Source: an uncultured Flavobacteriaceae bacterium (GTDB lineage: Bacteria > Bacteroidota > Bacteroidia > Flavobacteriales > Flavobacteriaceae). Taken from it: 64,000 bases of DNA. This document shows, piece by piece, positions 7,943 through 16,688 of the stretch. The translations under genes were made by a program, and so were the position numbers. The stretch spans positions 822,001-886,000 of the forward strand of contig CALSUE010000001.1 of the NCBI GenBank assembly GCA_943789455.1, in the 5' to 3' direction. Position 1 is the stretch's first letter; every line of letters starts with the position of its first letter. The notes under the pieces are model-generated. The model was not told where the DNA came from. It did no database searches and saw only the letters and a list, made by a program, of their open reading frames with translations.

Positions 7943-9768
7943 TGATCTACTTTAAAAAAATATTACGATATGCTTTACCTTATAAGAGGTTTGCATTCCT
8001 GAATATTTTCTTTAATATTTTATACGCTGTTTTCTCTGCGTTATCTTTTGTTGTTTTAATGCCTTTATTTGAGGTTATATTTAAGACAGACAAAAAAATA
8101 GTATATGAAAAACCTGTTTTTGAGGGCTTCACAAGTGGAATGGAATATTTAAATAATTATTTCAACTACTACGTTTCATCGATCATAGGGGAAAATCAGG
8201 AAAAAACATTACTCTTTGTAGTACTTTTAATTGTTGTAATTTTTTTATTAAAAAACTTGTTTGGCTATTTATCTTTTTACTACATCACTTTTCTTAAAAA
8301 TGGAGTTTTAAAAGATATTCGTAACGATTTATATCACAAAACTATTTCTTTACCAATTTCCTATTTTTCTGAAAAGAAGAAAGGAGATATCATGGCCAGA
8401 ATTGGGCCAGATGTTATTGAAGTTCATTATTCTTTTCTATCAATTTTAGAATTGATTTTTAGAGATCCAATAATGATTTTGATTACCATTATTTCTATGT
8501 TATCTGCAAGTGTAAAGCTGACATTTTTCATTTTCATTTTTGTTCCTGTTGCTGGTTTCATCATTAATATTATTGGAAAAAATTTAAAAAAGACCTCAGA
8601 CAAAGTACAAAGAGAGCAAGGAACCCTGTTATCTTTATTGGAAGAGACTTTATCAGGCTTGCGCGTAATTAAAGGTTTTAATGCTGAAAAAGTTTTTCAT
8701 CATAAATTTGAAAAATCTACTTCTAAGTTTGAACAATTTTCAAACAAATTGATGATAAAAACACAATTAGCTGGACCGGTTAGTGAAATTTTGGGAATCA
8801 TGGTTTTTTGTGTTTTAATTTGGTATGGTGGTAATTTAGTATTGGTAGAAAAAACGATACCTCCAGCTGTTTTTATTCCATTTCTTGGTCTTGCATACAA
8901 TATTATTACTCCTGCAAAATCAATATCCAAAGCTAGTTTTACTATCAAAAAAGGAAATGCTGCAGCAGAGCGAATATTGGCAATTCTAGAAACTGAAGAT
9001 CCCTTACAGGATCGCCAAAATGCAATTCATAAAGAGGAGTTTACCTCAGAAATTGAATTTAAAAATGTGTCCTTCAAATATGAAGATGATGATATATTAA
9101 AAGATTTTTCTCTAAAAGTCCCTAAAGGAACTTCAGTGGCCCTAGTAGGACAATCTGGTAGTGGAAAATCTACTTTAGCCAATTTAGTAACTCGTTTCTA
9201 TGATGTAAATGATGGAAGTATCACTATAGATGGAGATGATGTTAAAGATATTTCTAAAAAATCATTACTAGGGTTAATGGGTATTGTAACTCAAGATTCT
9301 ATTTTATTTAACGATACTGTTTCAGAAAATATTAAACTTGGAAAACAAAAGGCTACGACTAAAGAAGTTATGAATGCTTCAGAAATAGCAAATGCTCACG
9401 AATTTATAAATGAACTTCCAAAACAATATGAAACCAATATTGGAGATGGAGGTAACAAATTGTCTGGTGGCCAAAAACAACGAATCTCTATTGCAAGAGC
9501 AGTCTTAAAAAATCCTCCAATTATGATTTTAGATGAAGCAACCTCTGCTTTAGATACAGAATCTGAAAAAATGGTACAAACTGCATTGGAAAAAATGATG
9601 AAAAATAGAACATCGTTGGTCATAGCACACAGATTATCTACCATACAAAAAGCTGATAACATAGTAGTATTACGCAAAGGAACTATTATTGAACAGGGAA
9701 AACATGAAGAATTATTAGCTAAAAAGGGAGAATACTTCAAGTTAGTAACTATGCAAACGCTACAGTAA
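7942..9768 (+). CDS. MsbA-like ABC exporter, fused permease and ATPase
   Basis: 608 aa half-transporter. Residues about 1-330 form a six-helix type IV exporter domain. The ATPase follows with Walker A GQSGSGKST at about 403-411, Q-loop VTQDS, signature LSGGQKQR, Walker B PIMILDEATSAL and H-loop IAHRLST. It should homodimerise in the inner membrane. MsbA relatives flip lipid A or lipid-linked sugars; the flanking sugar genes fit a lipid or glycolipid substrate, but drug-exporter roles occur in the same family. Both ends overlap neighbours by one base (TAATG), so expression is coupled to the mutase upstream and the GT4 downstream. Confidence 0.87.
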   Translation: MIYFKKILRYALPYKRFAFLNIFFNILYAVFSALSFVVLMPLFEVIFKTDKKIVYEKPVFEGFTSGMEYLNNYFNYYVSSIIGENQEKTLLFVVLLIVVIFLLKNLFGYLSFYYITFLKNGVLKDIRNDLYHKTISLPISYFSEKKKGDIMARIGPDVIEVHYSFLSILELIFRDPIMILITIISMLSASVKLTFFIFIFVPVAGFIINIIGKNLKKTSDKVQREQGTLLSLLEETLSGLRVIKGFNAEKVFHHKFEKSTSKFEQFSNKLMIKTQLAGPVSEILGIMVFCVLIWYGGNLVLVEKTIPPAVFIPFLGLAYNIITPAKSISKASFTIKKGNAAAERILAILETEDPLQDRQNAIHKEEFTSEIEFKNVSFKYEDDDILKDFSLKVPKGTSVALVGQSGSGKSTLANLVTRFYDVNDGSITIDGDDVKDISKKSLLGLMGIVTQDSILFNDTVSENIKLGKQKATTKEVMNASEIANAHEFINELPKQYETNIGDGGNKLSGGQKQRISIARAVLKNPPIMILDEATSALDTESEKMVQTALEKMMKNRTSLVIAHRLSTIQKADNIVVLRKGTIIEQGKHEELLAKKGEYFKLVTMQTLQ

Positions 9769-10775
9769 TGATTTTAGAAAAAATCATTTTTACTCTGTTA
9801 TTCAAATGGAAATATTGGTTCGCAATTCTTCATTCTAAATTTCTAAAAAAAAATAAAAAAAGTGTTATCACATCTATTACCTATGTAGCGAGAGAGGCTG
9901 ACAAGGATTGGATATTTGGAGCAAAAGTTAGAAGACTTGCAAAATTCTCCGGTTTAGACAGCAACACTTATTTTCATAATCGATTGCGTGACTTACCTGA
10001 CTCTGATGGATATTTTTTTGTATTTCATCAATACTTTTATAGAGCAATACGTCATAATCCGAAAATTTTAAATCGAAAAAATATTGTAATGTTTACGCAT
10101 CCCAACTGGACCTTTTCTTTTTCAGAAAGTCATGTAATCTGGTGCTTAAATAAAGCTGATAAAGTTATTTGTTTAAATTCTAAGGTTCAAAAAGAGTTAA
10201 TTGCTGCTGGATTAGATGCTAAAAAAACCGCGCTAATTCACATCGCTTCAGATCCTGATTTCTTTTACACACATCAACGAGAAACAGGAGCTGTTGGTTT
10301 TTGTAGTGCATTTGGTGAGCGTAAAAACCCAGAAATGGTATATCAGTTGGTTAAAAATATGCCTGAAAGAAAATTTTATCTAATTGGTAGGTATTGGGAG
10401 AATTATGAAAGGTATGATGAAATGAAAAAAATGACAAACTTCACCTATTACAATAATGAATCCTATGACACATATCCTGATTTATATAATACTATAGATA
10501 TATTTATTTCTCCATCAACATTGGAAGGTGGCCCTGTTCCTGTATTGGAAGCCATGTTGTCTAATTGTTTCCCTATAGCCTCAAAAACAGGATTTTGCCC
10601 TGATATAATTTCGAATGGCAAGAATGGATTTTTATTTGATATTGATGCAGATTATACAGAAGTAATACGACTTATTAAATTGGCAGACTCTAAGACTATA
10701 GATGTAAGACAAACTGCTTTGGAACATTCCTGGAAAAACTGCTCCCAAAAAATTGACACGTTATTTCAAGAGTAG
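9768..10775 (+). CDS. Family 4-type glycosyltransferase
   Basis: 335 aa GT-B protein. The C-terminal donor-binding half shows STLEGGPVPVLEAMLSNC, the EX7E pattern of GT4 retaining enzymes, followed by PIASKTGFCPDII. An N-terminal hydrophobic, basic stretch (ILEKIIFTLLFKWKYWF) may tether it to the inner face of the membrane. It is the last gene of the unit that starts with the GT2 gene and overlaps the ABC exporter by one base. It ends 1 nt from the convergent cca gene with no visible terminator between. It probably adds a sugar to a surface lipid-linked glycan; acceptor and donor are unknown. Confidence 0.82.
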   Translation: MILEKIIFTLLFKWKYWFAILHSKFLKKNKKSVITSITYVAREADKDWIFGAKVRRLAKFSGLDSNTYFHNRLRDLPDSDGYFFVFHQYFYRAIRHNPKILNRKNIVMFTHPNWTFSFSESHVIWCLNKADKVICLNSKVQKELIAAGLDAKKTALIHIASDPDFFYTHQRETGAVGFCSAFGERKNPEMVYQLVKNMPERKFYLIGRYWENYERYDEMKKMTNFTYYNNESYDTYPDLYNTIDIFISPSTLEGGPVPVLEAMLSNCFPIASKTGFCPDIISNGKNGFLFDIDADYTEVIRLIKLADSKTIDVRQTALEHSWKNCSQKIDTLFQE

Positions 10776-10776
10776 A

Positions 10777-12198
10777 CTATACAATTTTTAAACCAAGCTC
10801 CTCCCCTTTTTGAAGCATATAATCATAAGAAGCCTTGTAATTATTAGGAATTTCACCCTCTAAAATAGCTTCTTTAATGGCTTCTTTTAATTGACCAATT
10901 TCGCGACAAGGCTGTAAGTTGAAGGTTTTCATAATCTCCTCACCACTAATAGGTGGTTGAAAATTTCGAATATGATCTCTTTCTTCTACCTCTTTTATTT
11001 TTTCACGCACATTTTGAAAATTTTTATGATAGCGCTCAAATTTTTTTGGATTTTTTGTAGTAATATCAGCTTCACATAATGTCATTAGTGCGTCTATATC
11101 ATCACCTGTATCAAACACCAATCTTCTAACTGCAGAGTCTGTAACATCAGATGCTAAAACAATAGGTCTAGAACTTAATAACACCAATTTCTGCACAAAC
11201 TTCATTTTTGAATTTAATGGCATTTTTAAACGTTTGAACAACTTATAAACCATTTTAGACCCAACAAACTCATGTGCATGGAAAGTCCATCCTACTTTCT
11301 TATCAAATCTTTTGGTTGGTGCTTTTCCAATATCATGAAGTAAAGCAGCCCATCTTAACCAAGTATCTTCTGTAGCTTTTGAAATATTATCAACTACTTC
11401 TAAGGTGTGATAGAAATTATCTTTGTGTTTTTGCCCCTCTACTTCTTCAACGCCTTTTAAAGCAATTAATTCTGGAAGAATCATTTCCAATAAATTTGTT
11501 TTTTCTAATAGCAAAAACCCTACAGAAGGTTGTGTAGCTTCGATTATTTTATTCAATTCTACAACGATACGTTCCTTAGTAATAATGGCTAAACGAGATG
11601 CATTTTTTGTAATTGCTAGCAAAGAGTTCTTGTGAATTTCAAAATTTAATTGAGTAGCAAATCTGATAGCACGCATCATACGAAGCGGATCGTCAGAATA
11701 GGTGATGTCTGGATTTAAAGGTGTTTTAATAATCCCTTTTTCTAAATCCTTTAAACCATCAAAAGGATCTAACAAGGTTCCATAATCATCTTTGTGTAAA
11801 CTTATTGCTAATGCGTTAATTGTAAAATCTCTTCTTTTTTGGTCATCTTCCAAAGTTCCAGAGGAAACCTCTGGGTTTCTACTATCTTTGGTATAAGATT
11901 CTTTTCTGGCACCCACAAATTCAAGCTCCATACCTTTATAGACCAACATAGCGGTTCCATAAGTTTTAAATACTTGAACTTTTGGTTTATTTGGTAATAA
12001 TGAGGCCACTTTTTTTGCCAAGTCGATACCATTTCCAACAGTTACAATATCTATATCTTTAGCAGCTCCTCTTTGTAAAATATAATCACGTACAAATCCT
12101 CCAATAACATAACTTTTTACCTCTAAAATCTCAGAAGCTTTTGTTATAATTGAGAAGATATCACTATTAATAGCTTCTTTGTAGTTTTGAATCTGCAT
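10777..12198 (-). CDS. cca: CCA-adding tRNA nucleotidyltransferase with HD domain
   Basis: 473 aa class II enzyme that adds or repairs the 3' CCA end of tRNAs. The polymerase-beta-type head shows GGFVRDYILQRGAAKDIDIV (metal carboxylates in DIDIV) and RRDFTINALA. A central HD domain begins at about residue 264 with HTLEVVDNISK and WAALLHDIGKAPTKR, adding phosphohydrolase-type metal residues as in many bacterial CCA enzymes. It is the last gene of the dapD-led minus-strand operon, 3 nt after the tsaC-type gene; pairing the two puts tRNA maturation functions side by side. Confidence 0.92.
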   Translation of the reverse strand: MQIQNYKEAINSDIFSIITKASEILEVKSYVIGGFVRDYILQRGAAKDIDIVTVGNGIDLAKKVASLLPNKPKVQVFKTYGTAMLVYKGMELEFVGARKESYTKDSRNPEVSSGTLEDDQKRRDFTINALAISLHKDDYGTLLDPFDGLKDLEKGIIKTPLNPDITYSDDPLRMMRAIRFATQLNFEIHKNSLLAITKNASRLAIITKERIVVELNKIIEATQPSVGFLLLEKTNLLEMILPELIALKGVEEVEGQKHKDNFYHTLEVVDNISKATEDTWLRWAALLHDIGKAPTKRFDKKVGWTFHAHEFVGSKMVYKLFKRLKMPLNSKMKFVQKLVLLSSRPIVLASDVTDSAVRRLVFDTGDDIDALMTLCEADITTKNPKKFERYHKNFQNVREKIKEVEERDHIRNFQPPISGEEIMKTFNLQPCREIGQLKEAIKEAILEGEIPNNYKASYDYMLQKGEELGLKIV

Positions 12199-12201
12199 AA
12201 A

Positions 12202-12765
12202 TTAAGCTCTTATTACTTCGATATCATTTCCAACTAATTTTAAAATTGTTGAAGATTTATCTGAAATTTTATCTTGCTCCAAATTTACTACATAATCTAC
12301 GCCCTCCAAAATTGGTAGACTTATTTCTGAGAATGATTTTGGAGTAGATTCTCCGCTTATATTGGCTGAAGTTGAAATAATTGGTTTTCCTAGTTTATTG
12401 ATGATCTCTAAACAATAGTTATGAGATGGAATTCTAATGGCTATGGTATTATCTATAGCTATGGCATTAGCCGCTAACCCTTTTGGATTGCTATATATGA
12501 TAGTAGTAGGTTTCTTAGTTGTTGAAATTATATCAATAGCTTTTTGTGAGACAGCTCCTACATAAGTACGCAACATCTCTATAGAACTTACGAGAACCAC
12601 TAAACTTTTACTCTCTACTCTGCTCTTTAATTTAAAAATTTTAGCAACTGCATCAATGTTTGTAGCGTCGCAACCTAAACCCCAAACCGTATCTGTAGGA
12701 TAAAGAATAACCTGCGAATTAAGCAGTGCTTCAATGGATTGATTTAAGATTTTTTTTGTTGTCAA
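12202..12765 (-). CDS. tsaC: L-threonylcarbamoyladenylate synthase, short TsaC/YrdC type
   Basis: 187 aa YrdC-fold protein that makes threonylcarbamoyl-AMP from threonine, bicarbonate and ATP for the t6A37 tRNA modification. Seen: ILYPTDTVWGLGCDATN, the basic KSRVESKSLVVLV substrate strand and ISTSANISGESTP. It lacks the extra Sua5 C-terminal domain, so it is the short form. It starts with TTG, in a TTGA overlap with the stop of the upstream gene, implying translational coupling. A YciO-type paralogue is a less likely alternative. It sits between a surface-polymer gene and cca. Confidence 0.88.
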   Translation of the reverse strand: MTTKKILNQSIEALLNSQVILYPTDTVWGLGCDATNIDAVAKIFKLKSRVESKSLVVLVSSIEMLRTYVGAVSQKAIDIISTTKKPTTIIYSNPKGLAANAIAIDNTIAIRIPSHNYCLEIINKLGKPIISTSANISGESTPKSFSEISLPILEGVDYVVNLEQDKISDKSSTILKLVGNDIEVIRA

Positions 12766-13799
12766 ATTTTTCTAAAAATTTTATTTATTTTATATCTACG
12801 GAACCATGAAATTAATCTTTTTTCTGGAACACCATTCTTTTTAATATACTCCTCAACTGTGTCAACCATTCGTTTTGCAGAATTTCCGTCTGTGTATGGA
12901 TGGTATTCTCTTAAAATATTTAAACGCTCTTGTTTAAAAGGATCTTCTAATAAATTTTCAACAACTCTTTTCACTAAACCATTGTATGACAACTGATTAT
13001 CCCACTTTACAGCAAGAGAATTATTTTTAAATGTTATTACGGGCTTGTCTAAAAGAAGAAATTCATAGACAACAGATGAAGTATCACTGATCATTAGATC
13101 AGCAATTAACAAATACTTAATAATGTTACGCTCCTCAATAAAAAGCACATTTTCAAAACACATTGATAATTTTTTATAGGAGTCTATTAAGTCTTTAGCC
13201 ATTAAATCATGAAATTTAATCACAATAAGGTATTGTTTACTATTGGCTAACTCCTCGATTTGAGTTAATAAATGTGGAGCACTAGTTAATGATGGTGAAA
13301 ATGTAGGGGCGTAAAGAATTATTTTTTTTGCTTTAGACTTTTTTAATAAGGTTTGTTTATCTGTATCATATTTGTGTAGTTCTTTACCATAAACATCTAG
13401 TTTTGGCCAACCCGTCTCTACCACACTAAAGTCTTTATGTTTCGCTGCTGCTTCAGAGAACCATTTTGTAAAATATGGGCCTTGTGTTAAATACAAATCG
13501 AAGTAACTACGAATTCTAAAATGACTTTTTTTTTCTCCAGCTAAGCCATGAAAAACTTGAGTTTTAACCCCTCTGAGATAATGAGGGACCTCATTTCCTG
13601 GAACAAAAATAGCGTCACTCTTAAAACGAATTAAATCTTCAATTTTAGTTGTATAACTTTGAGATTGGTATGGGAATTTCTCTAAAATTGCTGCTCTTAC
13701 AAACCAGATGTATTCATAATTCTTTTCTTTTAAAACTTGCATAACAGGTTCTAAAATTCCAAAAGAATATGGATTCATACAAAATAAAATAGTCTTCAT
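12762..13799 (-). CDS. CDP-glycerol glycerophosphotransferase family (TagB/TagF-like) protein
   Basis: 345 aa GT-B-like protein. Family signs are KKIILYAPTFSPSL, IKFHD, the ISDTSSVVYEFLLLDKPVITF donor-site segment and HPYTDGNSAKRMVD near the end. In Gram-positives such enzymes move polyol phosphate from CDP-glycerol or CDP-ribitol onto teichoic acid chains; in Gram-negatives relatives decorate capsule or LPS. There is no signal peptide. It is 9 nt downstream of a LicC-like nucleotidyltransferase that could make its CDP-activated donor. No tagD/ribitol synthesis gene is in the window, so the donor is unknown. Confidence 0.78.
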   Translation of the reverse strand: MKTILFCMNPYSFGILEPVMQVLKEKNYEYIWFVRAAILEKFPYQSQSYTTKIEDLIRFKSDAIFVPGNEVPHYLRGVKTQVFHGLAGEKKSHFRIRSYFDLYLTQGPYFTKWFSEAAAKHKDFSVVETGWPKLDVYGKELHKYDTDKQTLLKKSKAKKIILYAPTFSPSLTSAPHLLTQIEELANSKQYLIVIKFHDLMAKDLIDSYKKLSMCFENVLFIEERNIIKYLLIADLMISDTSSVVYEFLLLDKPVITFKNNSLAVKWDNQLSYNGLVKRVVENLLEDPFKQERLNILREYHPYTDGNSAKRMVDTVEEYIKKNGVPEKRLISWFRRYKINKIFRKI

Positions 13800-13808
13800 A
13801 GTTAGTAA

Positions 13809-14489
13809 TTATACTATTTCATTAGCATTCTTTAAATCTTCTTTAAAATCCACTTCTATACAATTGTATTCTGAAATATCGATCACCTTCAATTTTAAAT
13901 GATCATTAGCAATTGCCATTTCTAACCCTTTTTCAAAATAATCATTATCATCACATGTTTCAAGTTGATTAATGAAAATATCTAAATCATTTGAAGAAAT
14001 AAAATTTATTCCTACCGCTTCTCCCAATCCATTTTTTACCTCTTTTGAAAGATGTTCAACATAACCGTCTTTAAGAGTATACTTTACCTCTTCATCAGAA
14101 ACGCTTTGGGTGTTAACAGAAACAAACGATTGATTCTTATTAATATCTTCCAATAGTAATGATAATAATTGATGGTCAAATACAACATCTCCATTAAACC
14201 ACAAGATAGAATTACCTCGGTGTTTTTTTAATGCTTGCAACAAACTTTTAGAAGTATTTGTTCTATCAAAAAATGGATTGTAAACATAATTTACCTCTGG
14301 AAACTGTTCCATAATTAAATTCTTTTTAAAGCCTACAACTGTAGTAATATCATTTACATCAAAATAAGTTGTAATGTTATTAATTTGACGTTGCATAATG
14401 CTTTGCCCATCTTTCAAGGGTGTTAAAGGCTTTGGAAAAGGATTTCCTAATCGAGAACCAATTCCAGCAGCTAGTATTATAATTTTCAT
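13809..14489 (-). CDS. Sugar-phosphate/choline-phosphate nucleotidyltransferase-like protein (LicC-like)
   Basis: 226 aa NTP-transferase fold. It opens with IIILAAGIGSRLGNPFPKPL (the GxGxR...KP loop) and has the metal-site strand ILWFNGDVVFD and a C-terminal EYNCIEVDFKEDL, all as in LicC-type CTP:phosphocholine or related CTP-dependent cytidylyltransferases. It is shorter than glucose-1-phosphate enzymes. It would activate a phospho-alcohol or sugar phosphate in the cytosol. An ATGA overlap couples it to the upstream GT2, and the TagB/F-like gene follows, so a CDP-alcohol donor-plus-transferase pair is the natural reading. The substrate is inferred. Confidence 0.72.
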   Translation of the reverse strand: MKIIILAAGIGSRLGNPFPKPLTPLKDGQSIMQRQINNITTYFDVNDITTVVGFKKNLIMEQFPEVNYVYNPFFDRTNTSKSLLQALKKHRGNSILWFNGDVVFDHQLLSLLLEDINKNQSFVSVNTQSVSDEEVKYTLKDGYVEHLSKEVKNGLGEAVGINFISSNDLDIFINQLETCDDNDYFEKGLEMAIANDHLKLKVIDISEYNCIEVDFKEDLKNANEIV

Positions 14490-15253
14490 GTGATGGTGTT
14501 ACTATTATTTCTTTTATTATTCAAATACCAAAGATTCATATATCTATCAAGTACTCTGTAGGCTCTAATTTTCGATATTAGATATCCTGCATAACCGTCT
14601 AAAAACCCCAATCGAATGATAAAATGAATAATGAAAGTAACTAGAGGTTTTACAAATAAATGAAATAACCTTACTTTCTGACCTTTATCATGTAATTCTT
14701 GTGCTTGAATTTGAGCATACAATTTTTGTTTAGTCATGTAATGATCAAAATCTCTATACGAAAAATGGTCAACTTTATTTTTAAAAAAACCAAGAGCGCC
14801 ATCTGCCTTTATAGTTTCATGAACCTTTTGACCGTTGTATCTACACTTACTTCTTCGAAATAAACGGATGACTTTGTCTCTTTGACAACCTGTATATTTT
14901 ATTTGTTTATCTCCTAGATAAAAGTTTCTTCTAAGGTAAAATCCAACAAATTTTGTTGTAGTTTCATCTATATTTAAAATTTCTTTTTTTAGTTCCGAAG
15001 TAACTCTTTCATCAGCATCTAAAATATAAATCCAATCATTTTTTGCAAGATCTATGGCAAAATTCTTTTGTGAGGAAAAATCATCAAAAACTCGTTGAAT
15101 AATTTTTACATTGTATTTTTTCGCAATCTCAACAGTTGCGTCTTGACTAAATGAATCTATCACAATGATTTCATCTGCAAAATCAACTGATTTTATAGAA
15201 TCTTCAATATGAACTGCTTCATTTAATGTTGGTATGATTGCTGTAATTTTCAT
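14486..15253 (-). CDS. Family 2 glycosyltransferase, LPS core WaaE/KdtX-like
   Basis: 255 aa. GT-A motifs: ITAIIPTLNEAVHIEDSI, DSFSQDATVEIA and the metal-binding YILDADERVT. The overall form and the conserved EERVT/CQRDKVIRLFRR-like parts match the LPS core beta-1,4-glucosyltransferase branch (WaaE/KdtX/LgtF). The C-terminal region has a hydrophobic segment (LVTFIIHFIIRLGFLDG) likely to sit at the inner membrane. It starts 5 nt after dapD and overlaps the nucleotidyltransferase by four bases, so it belongs to the dapD operon. The acceptor is not known. Confidence 0.82.
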   Translation of the reverse strand: MKITAIIPTLNEAVHIEDSIKSVDFADEIIVIDSFSQDATVEIAKKYNVKIIQRVFDDFSSQKNFAIDLAKNDWIYILDADERVTSELKKEILNIDETTTKFVGFYLRRNFYLGDKQIKYTGCQRDKVIRLFRRSKCRYNGQKVHETIKADGALGFFKNKVDHFSYRDFDHYMTKQKLYAQIQAQELHDKGQKVRLFHLFVKPLVTFIIHFIIRLGFLDGYAGYLISKIRAYRVLDRYMNLWYLNNKRNNSNTIT

Positions 15254-15258
15254 TTTTC

Positions 15259-16074
15259 TTATACAGCTACATCATATTCTCGTAGCGCATCATTTAAAGA
15301 GGTTTTTTTATTGGTACTTTCTTTTCGTTTTCCAATAATTAATGCACAAGGAACTTGATAATTACCCGCGGGAAATTCTTTAGTATAACTACCAGGGATC
15401 ACCACACTTCGCTCAGGAACCATCCCTCTCATCTCTATAGGGGTATCACCAGTTACATCAATAATTTTTGTACTCATTGTTAATACTACATTAGCACCTA
15501 ATACAGCTTCTTTACATACTCTAACTCCTTCTACTACAATAGATCTAGAACCTATAAAAGCTCCATCTTCAATAATTACAGGAGAAGCTTGAAGCGGCTC
15601 TAAAACCCCTCCTATTCCAACTCCCCCAGACAAGTGAACATTCTTCCCTATCTGAGCACAACTTCCTACAGTAGCCCATGTGTCTACCATTGTGCCTTTG
15701 TCTACGTATGCACCAATATTAACATAACTAGGCATTAAGATTGTTCCGGATGCAATAAAGGCACCATGTCTAGCTACAGCATTAGGAACTACTCTTATAC
15801 CTCTAGATTCAAAATTTCTTTTTAGTGGAATTTTATCATGATATTCAAATATACCAGCTTCTAAGGTTTCCATTTTTTGAATAGGAAAATACAAGACCAC
15901 AGCCTTTTTTACCCACTCATTAACTTGCCAATCAGATTCATTGGGTTCTGCTACTCTCAGAGACCCAAGATCTAATAAATTAACAACTTCTCTAATTGCA
16001 TTGATGGTTCTTTCTTCTTTTAAAAGCGATCTATCCTCCCAGGCTTGCTCAATAATTTCTTGTAACAATTTCAT
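15259..16074 (-). CDS. dapD: 2,3,4,5-tetrahydropyridine-2,6-dicarboxylate N-succinyltransferase
   Basis: 271 aa enzyme of the lysine/diaminopimelate pathway; succinyl-CoA donates to tetrahydrodipicolinate. After a helical N-terminal domain (about 1-95) comes a left-handed beta-helix with hexapeptide repeats (MPSYVNIGAYVDKGTMVDTW, VGSCAQIGKNVHLSGG). Length matches E. coli DapD (274). It heads a minus-strand operon that continues into surface-glycan genes, tsaC and cca, so cell-wall precursor supply is cotranscribed with envelope decoration. A -7 element (16123) and a 16-bp palindrome (16087-16102) lie in the leader. Confidence 0.95.
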   Translation of the reverse strand: MKLLQEIIEQAWEDRSLLKEERTINAIREVVNLLDLGSLRVAEPNESDWQVNEWVKKAVVLYFPIQKMETLEAGIFEYHDKIPLKRNFESRGIRVVPNAVARHGAFIASGTILMPSYVNIGAYVDKGTMVDTWATVGSCAQIGKNVHLSGGVGIGGVLEPLQASPVIIEDGAFIGSRSIVVEGVRVCKEAVLGANVVLTMSTKIIDVTGDTPIEMRGMVPERSVVIPGSYTKEFPAGNYQVPCALIIGKRKESTNKKTSLNDALREYDVAV

Positions 16075-16086
16075 TAAGTTAGTTAT

Positions 16087-16102
16087 ATTGAATTAATTCA
16101 AT
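16087..16102. promoter_or_regulatory. Perfect 16-bp palindrome in the dapD leader
   Basis: ATTGAATTAATTCAAT is perfectly self-complementary and sits between the candidate -7 element and the dapD ATG. The same ATTGAATT half-site occurs as a gapped inverted repeat upstream of lon. It could be an operator or just AT-rich chance. Confidence 0.3.
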
Positions 16103-16122
16103 TTATAAGTTAAAATATGTTA

Positions 16123-16130
16123 CAAATATA
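16123..16130 (-). promoter_or_regulatory. Candidate -7 element of the dapD operon
   Basis: Minus strand TATATTTG fits TAnnTTTG, 48 nt upstream of the dapD ATG. There is no TTTG at the -33 position. Confidence 0.4.
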
Positions 16131-16225
16131 ACACACAAAAAGGCTCTTTATTGCGAAGATACATTATTTAAACAAAAAAAAATATCATGTTAAAAATCGC
16201 TATTTTTGTAATAAAAATAATAAGA

Positions 16226-16636
16226 ATGGCAAGAATTTTAGCAATAGATTATGGAGTAAAAAGAACAGGGATTGCTGTTACTGACGAGCTACAAATTATT
16301 GCCTCTGGACTAATTACTGTTAAAACTGGTGAATTGATTAAATTTTTAATTGATTATACCAATAAAGAACAGGTTGAATTGTTTATTGTTGGTCTACCAA
16401 AACAAATGAACAACTCTGATAGTGAAAGCGAAAAACATATTCTTAGTTTTTTAAAACAACTTAAAAAATCATTACCAAAAATACCAATCAAACGAATAGA
16501 CGAACGATTCACATCAAAAATTGCATTTCAAACCATGATAGAAAGTGGATTGAAAAAAAAACAACGAAGAAATAAAGGGTTAGTCGATGAAATTAGCGCA
16601 ACTATTATTCTTCAATCCTATTTATACAGCAAATAA
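16226..16636 (+). CDS. ruvX: Holliday junction resolvase RuvX/YqgF family
   Basis: 136 aa RNase H-like protein. I start at the ATG at 16226 because MARILAIDYGVKRTGIAVTD puts the first catalytic Asp of strand 1 at its usual place; the longer ATG at 16187 adds 13 hydrophobic residues that do not belong to the family. Also visible are VGLPKQMNNSDSE, IDERFTSK and the C-terminal DEISATIILQSYL with the last acidic residue. YqgF proteins are essential in several bacteria and act in pre-16S rRNA 5' processing; the recombination role is less certain. It is divergent from dapD and 52 nt before def. Confidence 0.9.
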   Translation: MARILAIDYGVKRTGIAVTDELQIIASGLITVKTGELIKFLIDYTNKEQVELFIVGLPKQMNNSDSESEKHILSFLKQLKKSLPKIPIKRIDERFTSKIAFQTMIESGLKKKQRRNKGLVDEISATIILQSYLYSK

Positions 16637-16637
16637 G

Positions 16638-16668
16638 TTTTCTACATATTCCTTTCTTCGTATTTTTG
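16638..16668 (+). promoter_or_regulatory. Candidate promoter of the def-DUF5606-mazG unit
   Basis: TATTTTTG (16661-16668) fits the -7 consensus. TTTT at 16638-16641, 19 nt upstream, is one base off TTTG. The ATG of def follows 20 nt after the -7 element. Confidence 0.55.
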
Positions 16669-16688
16669 GCAAAAATTTATAAACCTTT

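Noticed and set aside
16187..16225. Longer ruvX start at 16187
   Set aside because: The family begins at MARILAIDYG; the extra residues are unrelated and AT-rich.
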